NCBI GenBank assembly: GCA_006538405.1
Contig: BJKQ01000013.1
Location: forward strand, 744,001-808,000
Length of the DNA stretch: 64,000 nucleotides
Direction: 5' to 3'
DNA from: Hansfordia pulvinata
Lineage: Eukaryota; Ascomycota; Sordariomycetes; Xylariales
Shown: in pieces, positions 1-11,352 of the stretch
Layout of the letters: each line of letters begins with the position of its first letter
How positions within the stretch are numbered: position 1 is the first letter of the stretch
Program-made: the position numbers and the translations under genes
Notes under the pieces: generated by a model
What the model saw: only the letters and a program-made list of their open reading frames with translations
Told to the model about the DNA's origin: nothing
Database searches by the model: none

Positions 1-707
1 CCCCGCGCCGTCGCAACAGCATCAAGAAGCCCCGAGCCGCCGCGACCCAGCAGCTGCCGCGTCAGACCCCGAGCTCGTGCTGTCCATTGTCGAGGCCGCC
101 GCCGCCGCCGCCGTCGCCGCCCCTCCCTCGTCATTGTCGTCGCCGCAGAAGCTTGCGCCCAGCAGCACGAGCGACACCTCTCCCCACGTCGCCGAGTCGC
201 CCGCGGCGGCAGCAGCAGCAGCAGCAGCAGGAACGAGCACCATGGAGGCGCCGGGCTCCTCGGGCGCGCCGTGCGCCGGCTCCGGGTCGACCTACCACCG
301 CCTGCGCCACTACGTCGACCTGATCGTGGTGGTGTTCGTCGCCGGCTTCCTGGTCCTGTTCGTCGTGGCCGAGATAGGCCTGACTCTCTACAACAAGTAC
401 GTTTTGGTTTTTCTTTTCTCTTTCCACATCTATCCAAAACTTGGGCTCTCTCAATTGAGTCGTCCTCCCAGATTCCCCGAGCTTCTCCCCACCTCCCCTC
501 TCACATTCCGGTTCCCACTCCTAAAAACCGATCCCCGACTAACACGAGGGGTTTTCGCCGCGCAGGATCCGCGCATACCGGTCCGCGCTGGGCAAGATCC
601 GGCTGGAGAACGACCACGAGTCGCAGCAGCAGTACGCCTACCCGCCCGAGAAGTGCGCGAAGCACTGGCTCATGGGGACCAACGCGCTGGCCGAGAAGGT
701 CGTATAG
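1..707 (+). CDS. 3' end of a predicted single-pass membrane protein gene (5' end outside window)
   Basis: The open frame runs in from the left edge (codons start at base 2), so this is a partial gene. Exon 1 ends at 396, an intron spans 397-565 (donor GTACGT, acceptor CGCAG), and exon 2 is 566-707, ending in TAG. The junction completes a Lys codon, giving YNK-IRAYRSALG. The visible part is an Ala/Ser/Pro-rich low-complexity stretch with (GCC)n and (CAG)n runs, then a hydrophobic helix of about 22 residues (YVDLIVVVFVAGFLVLFVVA), then a basic 50-residue tail ending AEKVV. The helix followed by K/R residues suggests a single-pass membrane protein with a cytosolic tail. I do not recognise the family. 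The Ala-rich part could contain a frame error, because another frame is also open there. The last codons (AAG GTC GTA TAG) could instead hide a further donor site. Confidence 0.55.
397..565 (+). other. intron in the left-edge gene
   Basis: A 169-bp interruption with donor GTACGT and acceptor CGCAG. It is pyrimidine-rich before the acceptor. Removing it joins the membrane-helix exon to a basic tail in frame. Confidence 0.55.
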
Positions 708-3700
708 AATCGCGGACATTGGATGCCGCTTCCAGAAAGCGGCCAAGGCCCGCGACGCGCGCGCGAGAGAGGAAAAAGGGACATATACATCCTCTGGCCC
801 CTGGGGAGCGAGTGAAGGAAGAGCCGCAGCACCAGCAGCACCCAGCACCAGCACCCAGCAGCACACACCAACAGCTGAGCTGGCCTCCAAAAACCCCACG
901 ACACGGACGCTCCCCCGGGGACCTTCTCGATCAGGCAACCCAGCCCTCCGTTTCATGTACCCACATCCGGGCCCGGGCACATATCCGGTACCTCAATACC
1001 TGGGCTCAAGGTACCTAACCCACAAACGCATTCACTCACCACTCATGCACGCACGCTCTCACTCGCAGCGCGCCCGCTCACCATCTCGGACCCTCCCATC
1101 CAAAACCCAATCCCCCCTCATCTCGACAACGGGGAAGGAAACGACAGAAAAAGAAGAAGAAGACGAAGGATCATTGTCCGAGTCGAGGGCTCGTCGGCAG
1201 ACCAGCAGTGTCCAAAGACAAGACAAGAGAGACAGACCTCCACCTGACCTTCCAGACCCTGCGGGCGACAAGGGTAGGCTAGGTACCTTACCTTAGGTAC
1301 CTACTCGTACCTCAGAGGAGCTGGCAGGGATTCATGAGGGTGCGATACTTTTTGGGGGGAGGGGGGTATTTCCCGCACTTCTCTTTTTAGCCGCTTCGCC
1401 TCCTGGCCCCTGCTCCCGGGCGCTGCGCCGCGCCACGCCGCCGGGCTTTTCAATGGGAGAGCAACAGTGCCAGCACTGCACTGCACTCGACGGCACAGAC
1501 AAGACAAGACAAGACAGCCACGCAGACGAAGACGCCTACCCTCATCCTGCCTTACATCAGCTACCAGGCAAAGGGGGGAACACGAGAAGACAGAAGAAGC
1601 CCAAGACCACGGGGGCGCGTGGCGTGCACCTGAGTTCGGGGAGCCGTCGCGCCAAGTCGCAACCAAACGCTCCCCCGCCCCATTCTCCGCAATTGCGGGC
1701 CCGTCCCCAAGGCGGGAGCCCTCTCCGTGCCCTCGAGTTCTGGGCCTCTCTCTTTTCGCCTGCCCCGCGCGACACACGCAGAGCGGCCCGCTTATTAGGG
1801 GAAATTGCAAGAGACAAGGGAAGGGGTCTGGTCTGGTCCCTTCTCTCCTCATTGCTTACTCGTAAGGGGTGGCGGCCCCCGCCTTCTTCCGTTGTATGGG
1901 TACGAGTGATTGCACCTGCACGCGAAGCCGACACAATCACGAGCACGAGAGGCAATTATGCGAGAGAGTGAGAGCAAAAGGCAGGAGGGCAGGCAAGCCG
2001 CGAAAGCAGGGAGAGAGGGGGATGAGGAGGAGGAGAGTGGTGAGGGATGGCTTTAAAGATGGGAGATGCCGCGAGAGCGAAATGCAAAAGAAGAGGGACG
2101 CGGGGAGGGGAGGAAGACGATGGGAAGCAGCAGCACCACCACCACCACCACCACCAAAGACGGAAAACACGATGATACCCGGGACTACTGTTTCCCAACC
2201 GACACATTTCTTTTTTTTTTTTTCCCCTCTTGCTTTGTTTGTTCCTTCGCTTGCCCCAGACTCTTGTACAAACACACATGAAAGAGTATTTATTGCATTG
2301 CCACTCGGCGCTTGGAGATGGGCGAGAAGGGGAGGAGTGCGATTCTCTGCTTAATCGGCATCGATCTATACACGAACATCTCTGTCTACGAACGAGTGCA
2401 CACACAGTTGGCGAAACATTGGAGTTTTTATTTTTCATTTGGGTCATGGGTTCTCAGGGGGTGGGAGTTCTATATACGGCGTCTTTTTTTTTTTTTTGCC
2501 CTCTCTTCGAGCTCATTATTAACAAACTTCTGCCAAGATGGCCGGTCTAATCATGGAGTTAGGGTGACTATCGGTGTTCAGTGTATGTCTTGGGATGGTG
2601 TCTTTGGATGATTCGAAGACCCCAATTTCCAATTACCCATCCGCCCGTGCCTTGAGGTAGGTATTCGTAGGCACGGTACCTAAGGTATGCAATTGGCGGC
2701 CCATCATCCCATGTCCTCGCGGCGACGCGCGTGACCAAGGTTCGAGAACGGGAACGCGGTGGGATTGGATGTACAGGGTCTAAATCAAAGACGGTGCCTC
2801 GACGGTCGGGACAGAAGGACCCGCGGTCGGGTGGGGACCGTGTCTGATTGACCCGTGAGTTAGGTACTCGTAGCAGGTTGATTGGATCTAGCGGCACTCG
2901 TATCCTGGACACCTGGTTTAGACGCAGTGATGCACCTTCCATGGGGGCACCTCAAAAGTAATTAAGGGACTCGTGCGAGAGGTACCTTGGGCTCATAGGT
3001 AGATATCTATGTACCTCATGTAAAGGTATCTACGAGTAAAGATGAAAGGCACGCGTGAATGGGGGCCATTTCCGCGTCGACGCGCCGCGGCCTTTTCTCA
3101 TCATCATTCTCCCTCATCACTTTCATCTCATCTCATCTGCCAATACGAGCAGGCCCAATCAGCCCTCTTCCCACGGAGGAATCGGCCGCCTTCCGATGCG
3201 CTGCAAGGGACTAGGACAATGCACTTTCAATCTTGGATTCTTCCGTCTGTACAGATAGGGTACTACTACTATTCGGAGGCTTTGTGCCCATCCCCCCCCC
3301 TTCCCCAGCACCACGCAGGACATGCGCTCCCGTAACCCCAAGTATACGCGTCCCCCTCGCGCGGGCGCGTCTTGGCGGCGCCGTCAGCTATGACGAACGC
3401 TGCAGGTTCGAAAGTGAAAAGGGGAGGGGGCGCACGAGATGCGCACTCGCAGTGTGATTGATGACGGGATGGACCCCCTCCCCAAATCAAGTTCCGTGTT
3501 GCAAGAGGTCTAATAAGACAAGCAGAAAACGGACGCGCACGCATACTCGTACATCCACCCACACACACTCATCCACACACACGATCCCCTACTCTGCCGG
3601 GCTGTGTCGGGACGCCCGCCGTGCCAGGCGGGACACAACGTGTGCTTGTACGGTAGTACAGTACAATGTGAATTATGCCCCCTCTGTCTTCCCGCGCAAG

Positions 3701-4011
3701 GCGTGTCCACGGTCCACGGAGTATCTACGAGTCCGTCCACACCTGGGTACGTAGGCCTGCCCGCGCGTTCCCTACATCTCCCCGGCTCAGCTCGAGCCCT
3801 TCTTCACGGGCTTCGCGGAGGCCGGGGGGGTGGTCGATTGATCATGCCGCAAGGCTCTCCTGCCTTTTTGCATCTGGGTTCCTCTAAGTTAGTGCTCTCA
3901 ACGAGTAGTACGCGTAGTAAAGAAGGACAGGATGCCTACGCCACGTGGCTGGCGTTCTGCTCCGTCAATTGACCACCGCGGGGCGGCCAGACTGCAGGCG
4001 TTCGTGTGTGT

Positions 4012-4033
4012 GGAGAGAGAGAGAGAGAGAGAG
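4012..4033 (+). repeat. (GA)n microsatellite
   Basis: About eleven uninterrupted GA units directly after a TGTGTGTGT stretch. Confidence 0.9.
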
Positions 4034-4427
4034 GCGCCGCCGGCTAGATGCAGTCCCGAACCTATCTAGTCGTACGCGGTATAATCAGAAGGGCCAGGCA
4101 AAAGGCAGGCTGCGCGCTTTTTGTTCCCATTCGACACGGCGAAGACCACTTTGGCCCCCCGGAGATTGATGAGGGGGGACGGGGGCGCTCGTTCAGCCGC
4201 ACAAGCTTGCCCACAGCCCCCTGCTCCCCCTTGGTCCTTGGCATCCCTATGTCGTGTTCTTCCGCCTGTCTGTCTCTCTCGCTCTGACTCTCGGCTGCAA
4301 GTACGAGTATAATAAGCTGGTTAGCTGCGCTATACCCCTTATCACTCGCTGCCTGGCCGGCTTTACCTGCACTCGCTTCCGCCGCAGGCAGGTAGCAAAC
4401 ATGAAGAGCAATGGGTATGTGAGATAA

Positions 4428-4457
4428 ACACACACACACACACGCGCGCGCGCGCGC
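4428..4457 (+). repeat. (CA)n-(CG)n alternating purine-pyrimidine tract
   Basis: A CA repeat passes without a break into a GC/CG repeat, making about 30 bp of strictly alternating purine and pyrimidine. Such composition is known to favour left-handed Z-DNA. Confidence 0.85.
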
Positions 4458-5743
4458 CAGACCCATCTTCGTAAGCCCCAACGCCGTGGCGCCAGGTAGG
4501 AATCAGGGATGGTGTCGGACTTGGCGTGGCGCCTTACTCGTAGATGGAGAGGAGAGGGGCTCCAAAAGCCTCGCTTCCGACGACGCGGGGGAGAAGAGAA
4601 AGCAGAGCCGACAAGGTGTACTCGTACGGGGATGCACCCCATAGACGGAGAGGCACACAGCCCCCCCGACCTCACTGGCGGCCGGTGCCAATGCCTTTGA
4701 CGTGACTATACCCTCCGCCCCTGGTTCTTGTGGCGCGCATCCCGCGGGGTAATACGAGGCAGTGAGAGCAATTGGCCAACCAGAACAGCTGACGGAGCAG
4801 GGAGCAATACATAGCGCTGCCTCATACCCCAGAAACGTGATAGAGCAAGGCAGGCAGGCACAGAGATGCTGACAAGTGGGTATATACAGAGGCAGGCAGG
4901 GGAGAGCTGGCAGAAGGGCAACGGGCACTTCGGCCCCAGCTCTCCCGTCATCTGGTAAGTCAAGATTCCCCTCGGCGGCGAGCGACAGATGAGGTCGAGC
5001 GCGCCGCCTGATAGCTCCCATGCCTTCGACACGTGCTTCGTACACCTTGATTTGCCTGTCATGCATCTGCACCCTCTCGGTGACCCTTTGGGCCTCACCT
5101 ACCTCAACATGCCTACTCCCCTCCCGCCGAGGCAAGGTCCACAGCCACGTCCCCCCCCTTCTTCTCCGCAGCCGACGTTGTGCGTGCGCGATCTCGCCTA
5201 GAATCCACGCAGCTGAAACGGGTGTAAGCGCGAGACATGCAATGCGGGCAACCAGGCAAGGCAGAACAGGGCAGGGCAGGACAGTGCACGACGGCCCCTA
5301 TTCCTCGTGGACGGCATGCTGCGCGCTGCATGCCAAGCTATCATCTGCCCCCCCACGACCATCTCTTCCTCTCCTCCGCACGAGGCACCACAAGTGTGTA
5401 CGTGTGGTACCAGTAGACAGTGAGAAAACAGGGGTGGCCAAGATGCCATCCATCTCCCCGCGGCCTGGGAGGGGGGTTCGGTAATCGGCTCCCAGATGCG
5501 CGGCCTCTCCTTGACCGGGCTGCCCGGCCGCCTCGTCACGCGCGCTACGCAAAAGACAGGTATTCTTAACTACACGTTCGAGTATAGAAAGTCTGGTAGG
5601 AGGACCATCCCAGCGACGGGGGAAAGGAGGCCGGGAGGGGCTGCGCTGCTTTTCAGCTCGCTCCGCCTCGCGGGCATGGCGATGTCTGGCCGACGCCCTG
5701 AACGTAGGGCAGAACGGCCCCGAGAGGGACTCCTCCTGCGCCG

Positions 5744-5770
5744 CCCCCCCCCCCCCCCCCCCCCCCCCCC
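5744..5770 (+). repeat. poly-C homopolymer, 27 bp
   Basis: Uninterrupted run of C on the + strand. One of six G/C runs of 16-27 bp in the window. Confidence 0.9.
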
Positions 5771-6227
5771 GGACACGGACGCGCCACGAGGGACCTTTTC
5801 AGGTCCGGCGCGCGCGTGAGCATACAGGTAGGTGGCAGGTGTGTGAAGATCGGCTCCAAAGCCGACGGGAGACCGGGACTCCCGGGGCGGCCGGAGGAGC
5901 CGTGGAGGGCGGGCCAGGGGGGCGCGGTGATATAACCCACTGCCTCAATACAAAGAACCCGAGCCATCTCCGTACCTGGCCGCCGCCACCTGGGTAGGGG
6001 CAGTCAATGCTGAAGAGAGAGAGAGAGAAAGGGGTTCCGGCAAGATGTGCCGCATCCTGCCGACGTCTCCCGGTTTGCCGGTCGCGCCACGTACCTTGAT
6101 CTGCTTCCCTCCCCCTTGCCTTGCCCGCTCCTTGGAGGAGGGGCGAGATGAGATCTCTTCGCCCCTGGAGAATCTTGATCTCCGCGAAACCCGGCTGTCG
6201 GCGCGTGCCGGAGGAGGGATGGGGGTT

Positions 6228-6254
6228 GGGGGGGGGGGGGGGGGGGGGGGGGGG
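6228..6254 (+). repeat. poly-G homopolymer, 27 bp
   Basis: Uninterrupted run of G on the + strand, 457 bp beyond the poly-C run and opposite in strand. Confidence 0.9.
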
Positions 6255-7239
6255 ATCCGCTTCGGTCTCCCTCGCGCGCGGGCCACGTTTCTTCTTACTT
6301 TGGTCAAGCCCCGGAGGGGACGGGCGAGCCGGCGAGATATGGGGAGAGAGTGAGCGCAGAGGACAAGCTGGTGCTCCGGCGCCCGACGGGCCGCTTGTAT
6401 CTCCGGAAGATGGTTGGGTTCGCTCAACATGTGATATCATAGATCTACAATAACCATCTTGCGTGTGACGGATCATAGGCGCTAGTACATAAGGCACGTA
6501 CAACTTGTATGTCGTCCCGATCTTAGGGAGGGGGGGTGGTTGCGCGCTGGGCCGGCCCGTAAGGTGCTCGAGGTCTGGATATTGTCGGGAAGCGGACCAG
6601 GAACGGCGCCGACCTGGGCGAAGTGAAAGTACGACGAACAAACAGAGAGGTCTGAAATCGCCACGGGGAGCTGCAATGGCTTTTCTCGGTCTCGCGGACA
6701 GAAGGCGATGGCGAAGTCCGGTGAGCCGAGTCGTAATCTGCTCCGAAGCCTAGCCGGAAGCTCATTGCTCTCACAAGTCCTCTCGATCTGCAGATAGCCC
6801 ACGTTAGTAGGACAATGTACGACAGGTCGTGACTGATCCTGACTAGATTCACCTTTTGCCCTGTAGCATCCAGGACGCAGACAGGACCTGTGCCCTTCGT
6901 CCGGGCTCCAGATTAGGATCAAGGCTTGCTGTCATTTCTATGATGCCTGTTCGGCTGGGACTGGGTGGAAGAGAAAGGGGGAAGCAGAAATAAGGATATC
7001 GTTAGCTTCTATCGATCGAATCGAGAACAGCACCTTGGTCAATATCTTCAGTCTAAAAAGGATGCATTCTTTACGATCCACTTGGTCCAGCCCTCGAAGC
7101 GTTCATGGAACGACAACCTCTGGATGTATCAATCCAGCCATGAGCGACAGCCTGCTGCCTGAAGTCCTGCGGCGGGGGATGAGCAAGGGCTCTTTCAGCC
7201 CTCGCGGAAGATCCGGAGGGAAACAGGCAGCCACATAGA

Positions 7240-7320
7240 CGTAAACACAAACACACACACACGCAAAACCAAAAACACAAACACATACAGACACATATGC
7301 ATACAGACACAAACAAACGA
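7240..7320 (+). repeat. A/C-rich degenerate (CA)n tract
   Basis: Degenerate ACACAA/ACACAT units with almost no G or T for about 80 bp. Degraded microsatellite, no coding signal. Confidence 0.75.
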
Positions 7321-8293
7321 GGACGCCGATCCTCGCAATCAGCCCACCCACAGTTACAAATTGCCTCCGACCCGACACCCAACGAACGTGCGAGGGAAAC
7401 ACAAACCTGCCCTCCGCCGCCCCCCGTAAGCAGGGATGCGGCGTGGTCTGGTCACACACACCTGCGGCTGGTTCCAGCAGAGCCTCAAAACCCACACAGG
7501 CCACAAGCCCACAACCCGAGGCTTCTCACCTCCTAATACCTCACATATCTCGGCCAGAGAGGTCTTGACCACCTACGGCACCTAGGTACCTGAGGTATGG
7601 TATGCACGAGCAGGCGCGCGTACGTCACGGAGCCAAGCCAGACGCCGGCTGCCGCGGGTAAAAGCCCGCCACGCCGCGCCAGCTGAGCCCTTCGGCGGAA
7701 CAGGGGTTGAATCGTTGGTGGGTGGGTGGCGCAAGGCTGAGCGGAAGAGAGAGCCCTCCCCCTCACCCCCCCCCCTTCTCATTTGCGGCTCAGCATGGAG
7801 ATGATTACACCGAACACGGCTGTGCGACACGGACAAGGTGACAGAACGGTGGGGCCTCGGCAAGGCAAAAACCATCAGCTCGCCTTGTTACGGAGTAGGC
7901 CGAGGAAGAGAAAGACGTGACACGTACGGGTGGTGTGGGGGATTCTCCTTTTTATTCTTCTCAACACACCACCCCGAAAGCTTTCCGACTCGCACGAGTG
8001 ACGCGCTGGGCCTTATCGCGCGGTGTTATCGACGAGGAGAAGGGCAAGGGGAGAAGGAGGGAGAGGAAGAAGAAGAAGAGGAGGAGGCCAAGACGGGTTA
8101 TGACGACACAGGTTCGAGCTTTGACCGCTCGTCTCGTCCCACCCTCCTCCCTCCATCGTACCAGCAGGTACGTACAGAATACGAAAAGAATAGGTGATCC
8201 TGCCCACCCCCACCCACCACCAAGCTGGTCGCAGGGAGGCGGGGACCCCGGCCTTGGTGTTGGTGATGGTGATGGTGATCCTGGCCCTGCTGC

Positions 8294-8319
8294 TGCCGCC
8301 GCCGCCGCCGCCGCCGCCG
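8294..8319 (+). repeat. (GCC)n microsatellite
   Basis: Eight to nine GCC units preceded by CTGCTG and by a (GGTGAT)-like stretch at about 8255-8280. It gives poly-Ala in one frame and no recognisable protein around it. Confidence 0.85.
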
Positions 8320-9676
8320 AGCTGGACCGGGTTGTCACGGGGCCCACGATAGGACGGCTCTGCTATTGCGCCGCACCAACAAGGGACAAGGGGGCCGGGG
8401 TCAAGGCGCGGAGGCGGGAGCAGTGGAAGATGGAACGATCAAGCATACACGCGGCCGATCTGCAACCCCGGAGCCGATCCGTCTGCTATGAGGTCATAAC
8501 CCCCTCGGCGCGGGCGCGGGCGCGACGGCGGAGCGCGGTGAGGCTCGCGAAATTGGCGATGGAGGAGTATGGAGTTGGTGGACGCTATATCAGAGGAGGC
8601 CGACCCCCGGACTCCAACCAACCTCAAAGTTTGGCTGGGCCAGGCAGCTCGGACCGTCCCGCCCGACGGCGTGGTCGACCAGCGGCTCCAAGCCCACTGC
8701 TGACTCGCGATCAGAACGGCACGGCGCGGTGTTCATGCGCGGGCTGCTAGTCGACGAGTACGGCGCTGCCCTCGTTCGTCGAACCGGCAACGAACGCCGT
8801 GGCACGTCCCGGAGGAATGGATGGAGCCATGCCGCCTACGGAGTACGCGTACAAGACACCACACGAAGGCAATACTATACTGGGCCATGCTAATGAGCCG
8901 TGCCCTCCAATTCTATACGGTTGGGTCGGTCTCAACGCGACGTGTCCCGGTTTTTTCCTCTTCAGACGGCGGCGCCGCGAGCTGCGCCACGAACATGTCT
9001 CGCTGCCCCTGAGCCTGGCCTTCTGCTTCTTTGCCCGAATGAGTCACTGGACCCGTTGGATTCGACATTCCAGGCTGTGTAACGTGAAACCTGGCTCGAT
9101 TGTCTTACGATGAGACCACGTACTGGCCCTGGATTGGGAGGGCTCCGACGAGCGCTGCGCGGCATGCCACAAGAGCACGCAGCACCATGGACCTCGAAGC
9201 GGGAGGCCATCATGAGCTACGCGGACGAGTACTCGAATGTGCAGAATCACCATGTGTGAGCGCGAGCGCGAGCGCGAGCGCATGCGAAGGATGGGTTGCA
9301 GACATTGACGGCGACTTGGCAAGCCACAGTCGACGAGTCGGGATATCCCTGCTTCAGCTTGAATCCGTCAACGACGACGGGTTAGATTGGCCGGGCAACC
9401 CGGCGCAGGGCTGTGGCTGGCAGGGACTGCTTGCACGGGGTCGTATGGCATGATGAGATGACAGGACTCGACGCACGCGTCTGGGCGGCGGCAGAGCCGC
9501 GACGAGTCTGTCTCATCAGGTCCACTTGCGCCTCTGCGGCGGCCAGGTTGAGGCTGAGGCGCAGTGCACGGGAACCCATGTGCCCGACAGGGGGCAGGTG
9601 GCAGCACGCGCGCAAGGTGTCTCGCACGGATATACGAGTATGAAGAGACGACGTGGGAGCCGTAGGTGGCGAGGAC

Positions 9677-9692
9677 GGGGGGGGGGGGGGGG
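9677..9692 (+). repeat. poly-G homopolymer, 16 bp
   Basis: Uninterrupted G run in intergenic DNA. Confidence 0.9.
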
Positions 9693-11187
9693 AGGGGCCC
9701 GGCGGAGGCGACCGAGAAATCGGCAGACAGATCAGACGAGACATGTGTCGCGGAGTCGCCGCCGGGCGCAGTCCAATCGGCAGAGAGGCGCACGAAGACG
9801 TGCAGTCGAGAGGGCCGTCAGTCATCTGCAGGGTGCCCACGGCATCCACGCGACAGACGATGGAGGTGGAGGTGGAGGCGGAGGCACTAGAGGCTCAACG
9901 GCGGGCGGCCAATTGGTGCCCAAGCCCCCCGACGGCGTGGAGCAGCGGCAGCGGCAGCATCGTGACGTTGGCGTGTGAGTGGCTGACCCCTGGGGGCCCG
10001 ACGCACGACGCAGCAGCGGCTCGCAGCCAGCCAGGCCCGTCTCGCCGCCCTTGTTCGTCCTCGCGGGCCGCTCTCGAGGCTTGCCCAGGCGGACGGACGG
10101 ACAGACAATCAGACGGGCAGGTTTGCAGGCTGCAGCCTCCGCCCCCCTTCTGGAACGGCGCCGGTCCACTCGAGCGCAGGGCGGCGCTCCAGCCCTCCAA
10201 CGGGAAGCCTCCAATGGGGTTCGCGGGGCTGCCGCCAGTCGACGGGCGTGTGCGTTGGTGGCCTGGTGCCTCGCCCGTTCCACTCGGTCGCTGCGATCGC
10301 CAGAGGTGGCTGCTCCAGGGCCGGGCGGCAACAAGGGCGAAGGAGGTGTAGTACTCGTGCTCGTGGAGGGGTATAGCGAGGGAAAGAGAGCGCCGAAACG
10401 TGGCTCGGAGGGGGGAGGGGTCATCGTCGTGGCCGTGTGTGGTCGGTCGTGTGTGGTCCTCAATCATGCCATGCTCGCGGGCGACTTGACAGGCCAGACA
10501 GACAGCAGGCGAGGAGGAGGGATTGCCCAATTGCTGCCCGTGGTGCAGGGGCCATCCCTGGCGCAGCAGGAAGCGCAGCGAGTTGGCGCCGAGGAGGGAG
10601 AAGTGGGAGAATATTTACATCCCGATCGCCACCCCGGCGGCGACTCCACTCCACATGCGCACCAGACCACAACCACAGACCCAAGCCGCCCGTCCCCTCG
10701 CGCTTGCCTCATAGCGTGCAGCTGAGGCACCTTCCGTCAGATACTCCTCTACCTACCTCCCTTGCATACATTGATACATCCTTACCCAACATACCTCCAT
10801 TAGGTACGGTATCGAAGGTAGGAAAGGTACTGGAGTTAGGTACCTACATCTGCCTACGACCCGATCAGGTGACGGCGACAGTGCGAGTACCGCAGTACAT
10901 ACCTACCTACCTACCTCTGCGGGAGTGAGGTCCCGTCCGTACTTGGATAGCACACTTCCGGCTCGCCTCGCCGACAGCCTTCCCTCCCCATCTTCCTCTT
11001 CACCACCCTCACCTGCTGTCTCGCTCACCACCTACGGGTGCCTGTATGCCCTCTTCTGCTCTCTTCGGTAAGCTGACCACCTGCCACCCCCGCTGCCACA
11101 CCACCGCCGTGCTGTCCCCCTTGCTCACCGTCTGCCTAGCCAAGTCGCCGCCAGCCTTGGCCGCCACCAGCCCACCCCAGCGGCTCC

Positions 11188-11221
11188 TCGGAGCACAGGA
11201 GCACAGGAGCACAGGAGCACC
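11188..11221 (+). repeat. short tandem repeat, 10-bp unit AGGAGCACAG
   Basis: Three and a half head-to-tail copies about 135 bp upstream of the annexin start, so probably inside its promoter or 5' UTR. Confidence 0.8.
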
Positions 11222-11352
11222 AGAGCATAAAACCACAAAGCTCTGCGCCCCGGGCTTCCCCGCAGTCTGCACACTCTGCTCGTCACCCATCCACCAGCTC
11301 TCTGCTAGCGTCACCCCTCGACTGCTGCCAGCCCGGCCCGGCCTCCCCCGCC

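Larger units (their letters stand above)
708..11352. other. 10.6-kb intergenic desert
   Basis: I find no convincing gene here. The long open frames are low-complexity, Arg/Pro/Ser-rich and overlap on both strands, as expected for GC-rich non-coding DNA. The stretch holds many simple repeats (listed separately), several TACGAGTA/TACTCGTA 8-mers (1302, 2865, 3031, 3544, 4302, 4535, 4619, 9633) and GGTACCTA-type motifs, for example around 1281-1310, 7577-7600 and 10800-10850. The last ~430 bp before 11353 are C/T-rich and probably contain the promoter and 5' UTR of the annexin gene. A long non-coding RNA or an unspliced small gene cannot be excluded. Confidence 0.6.
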
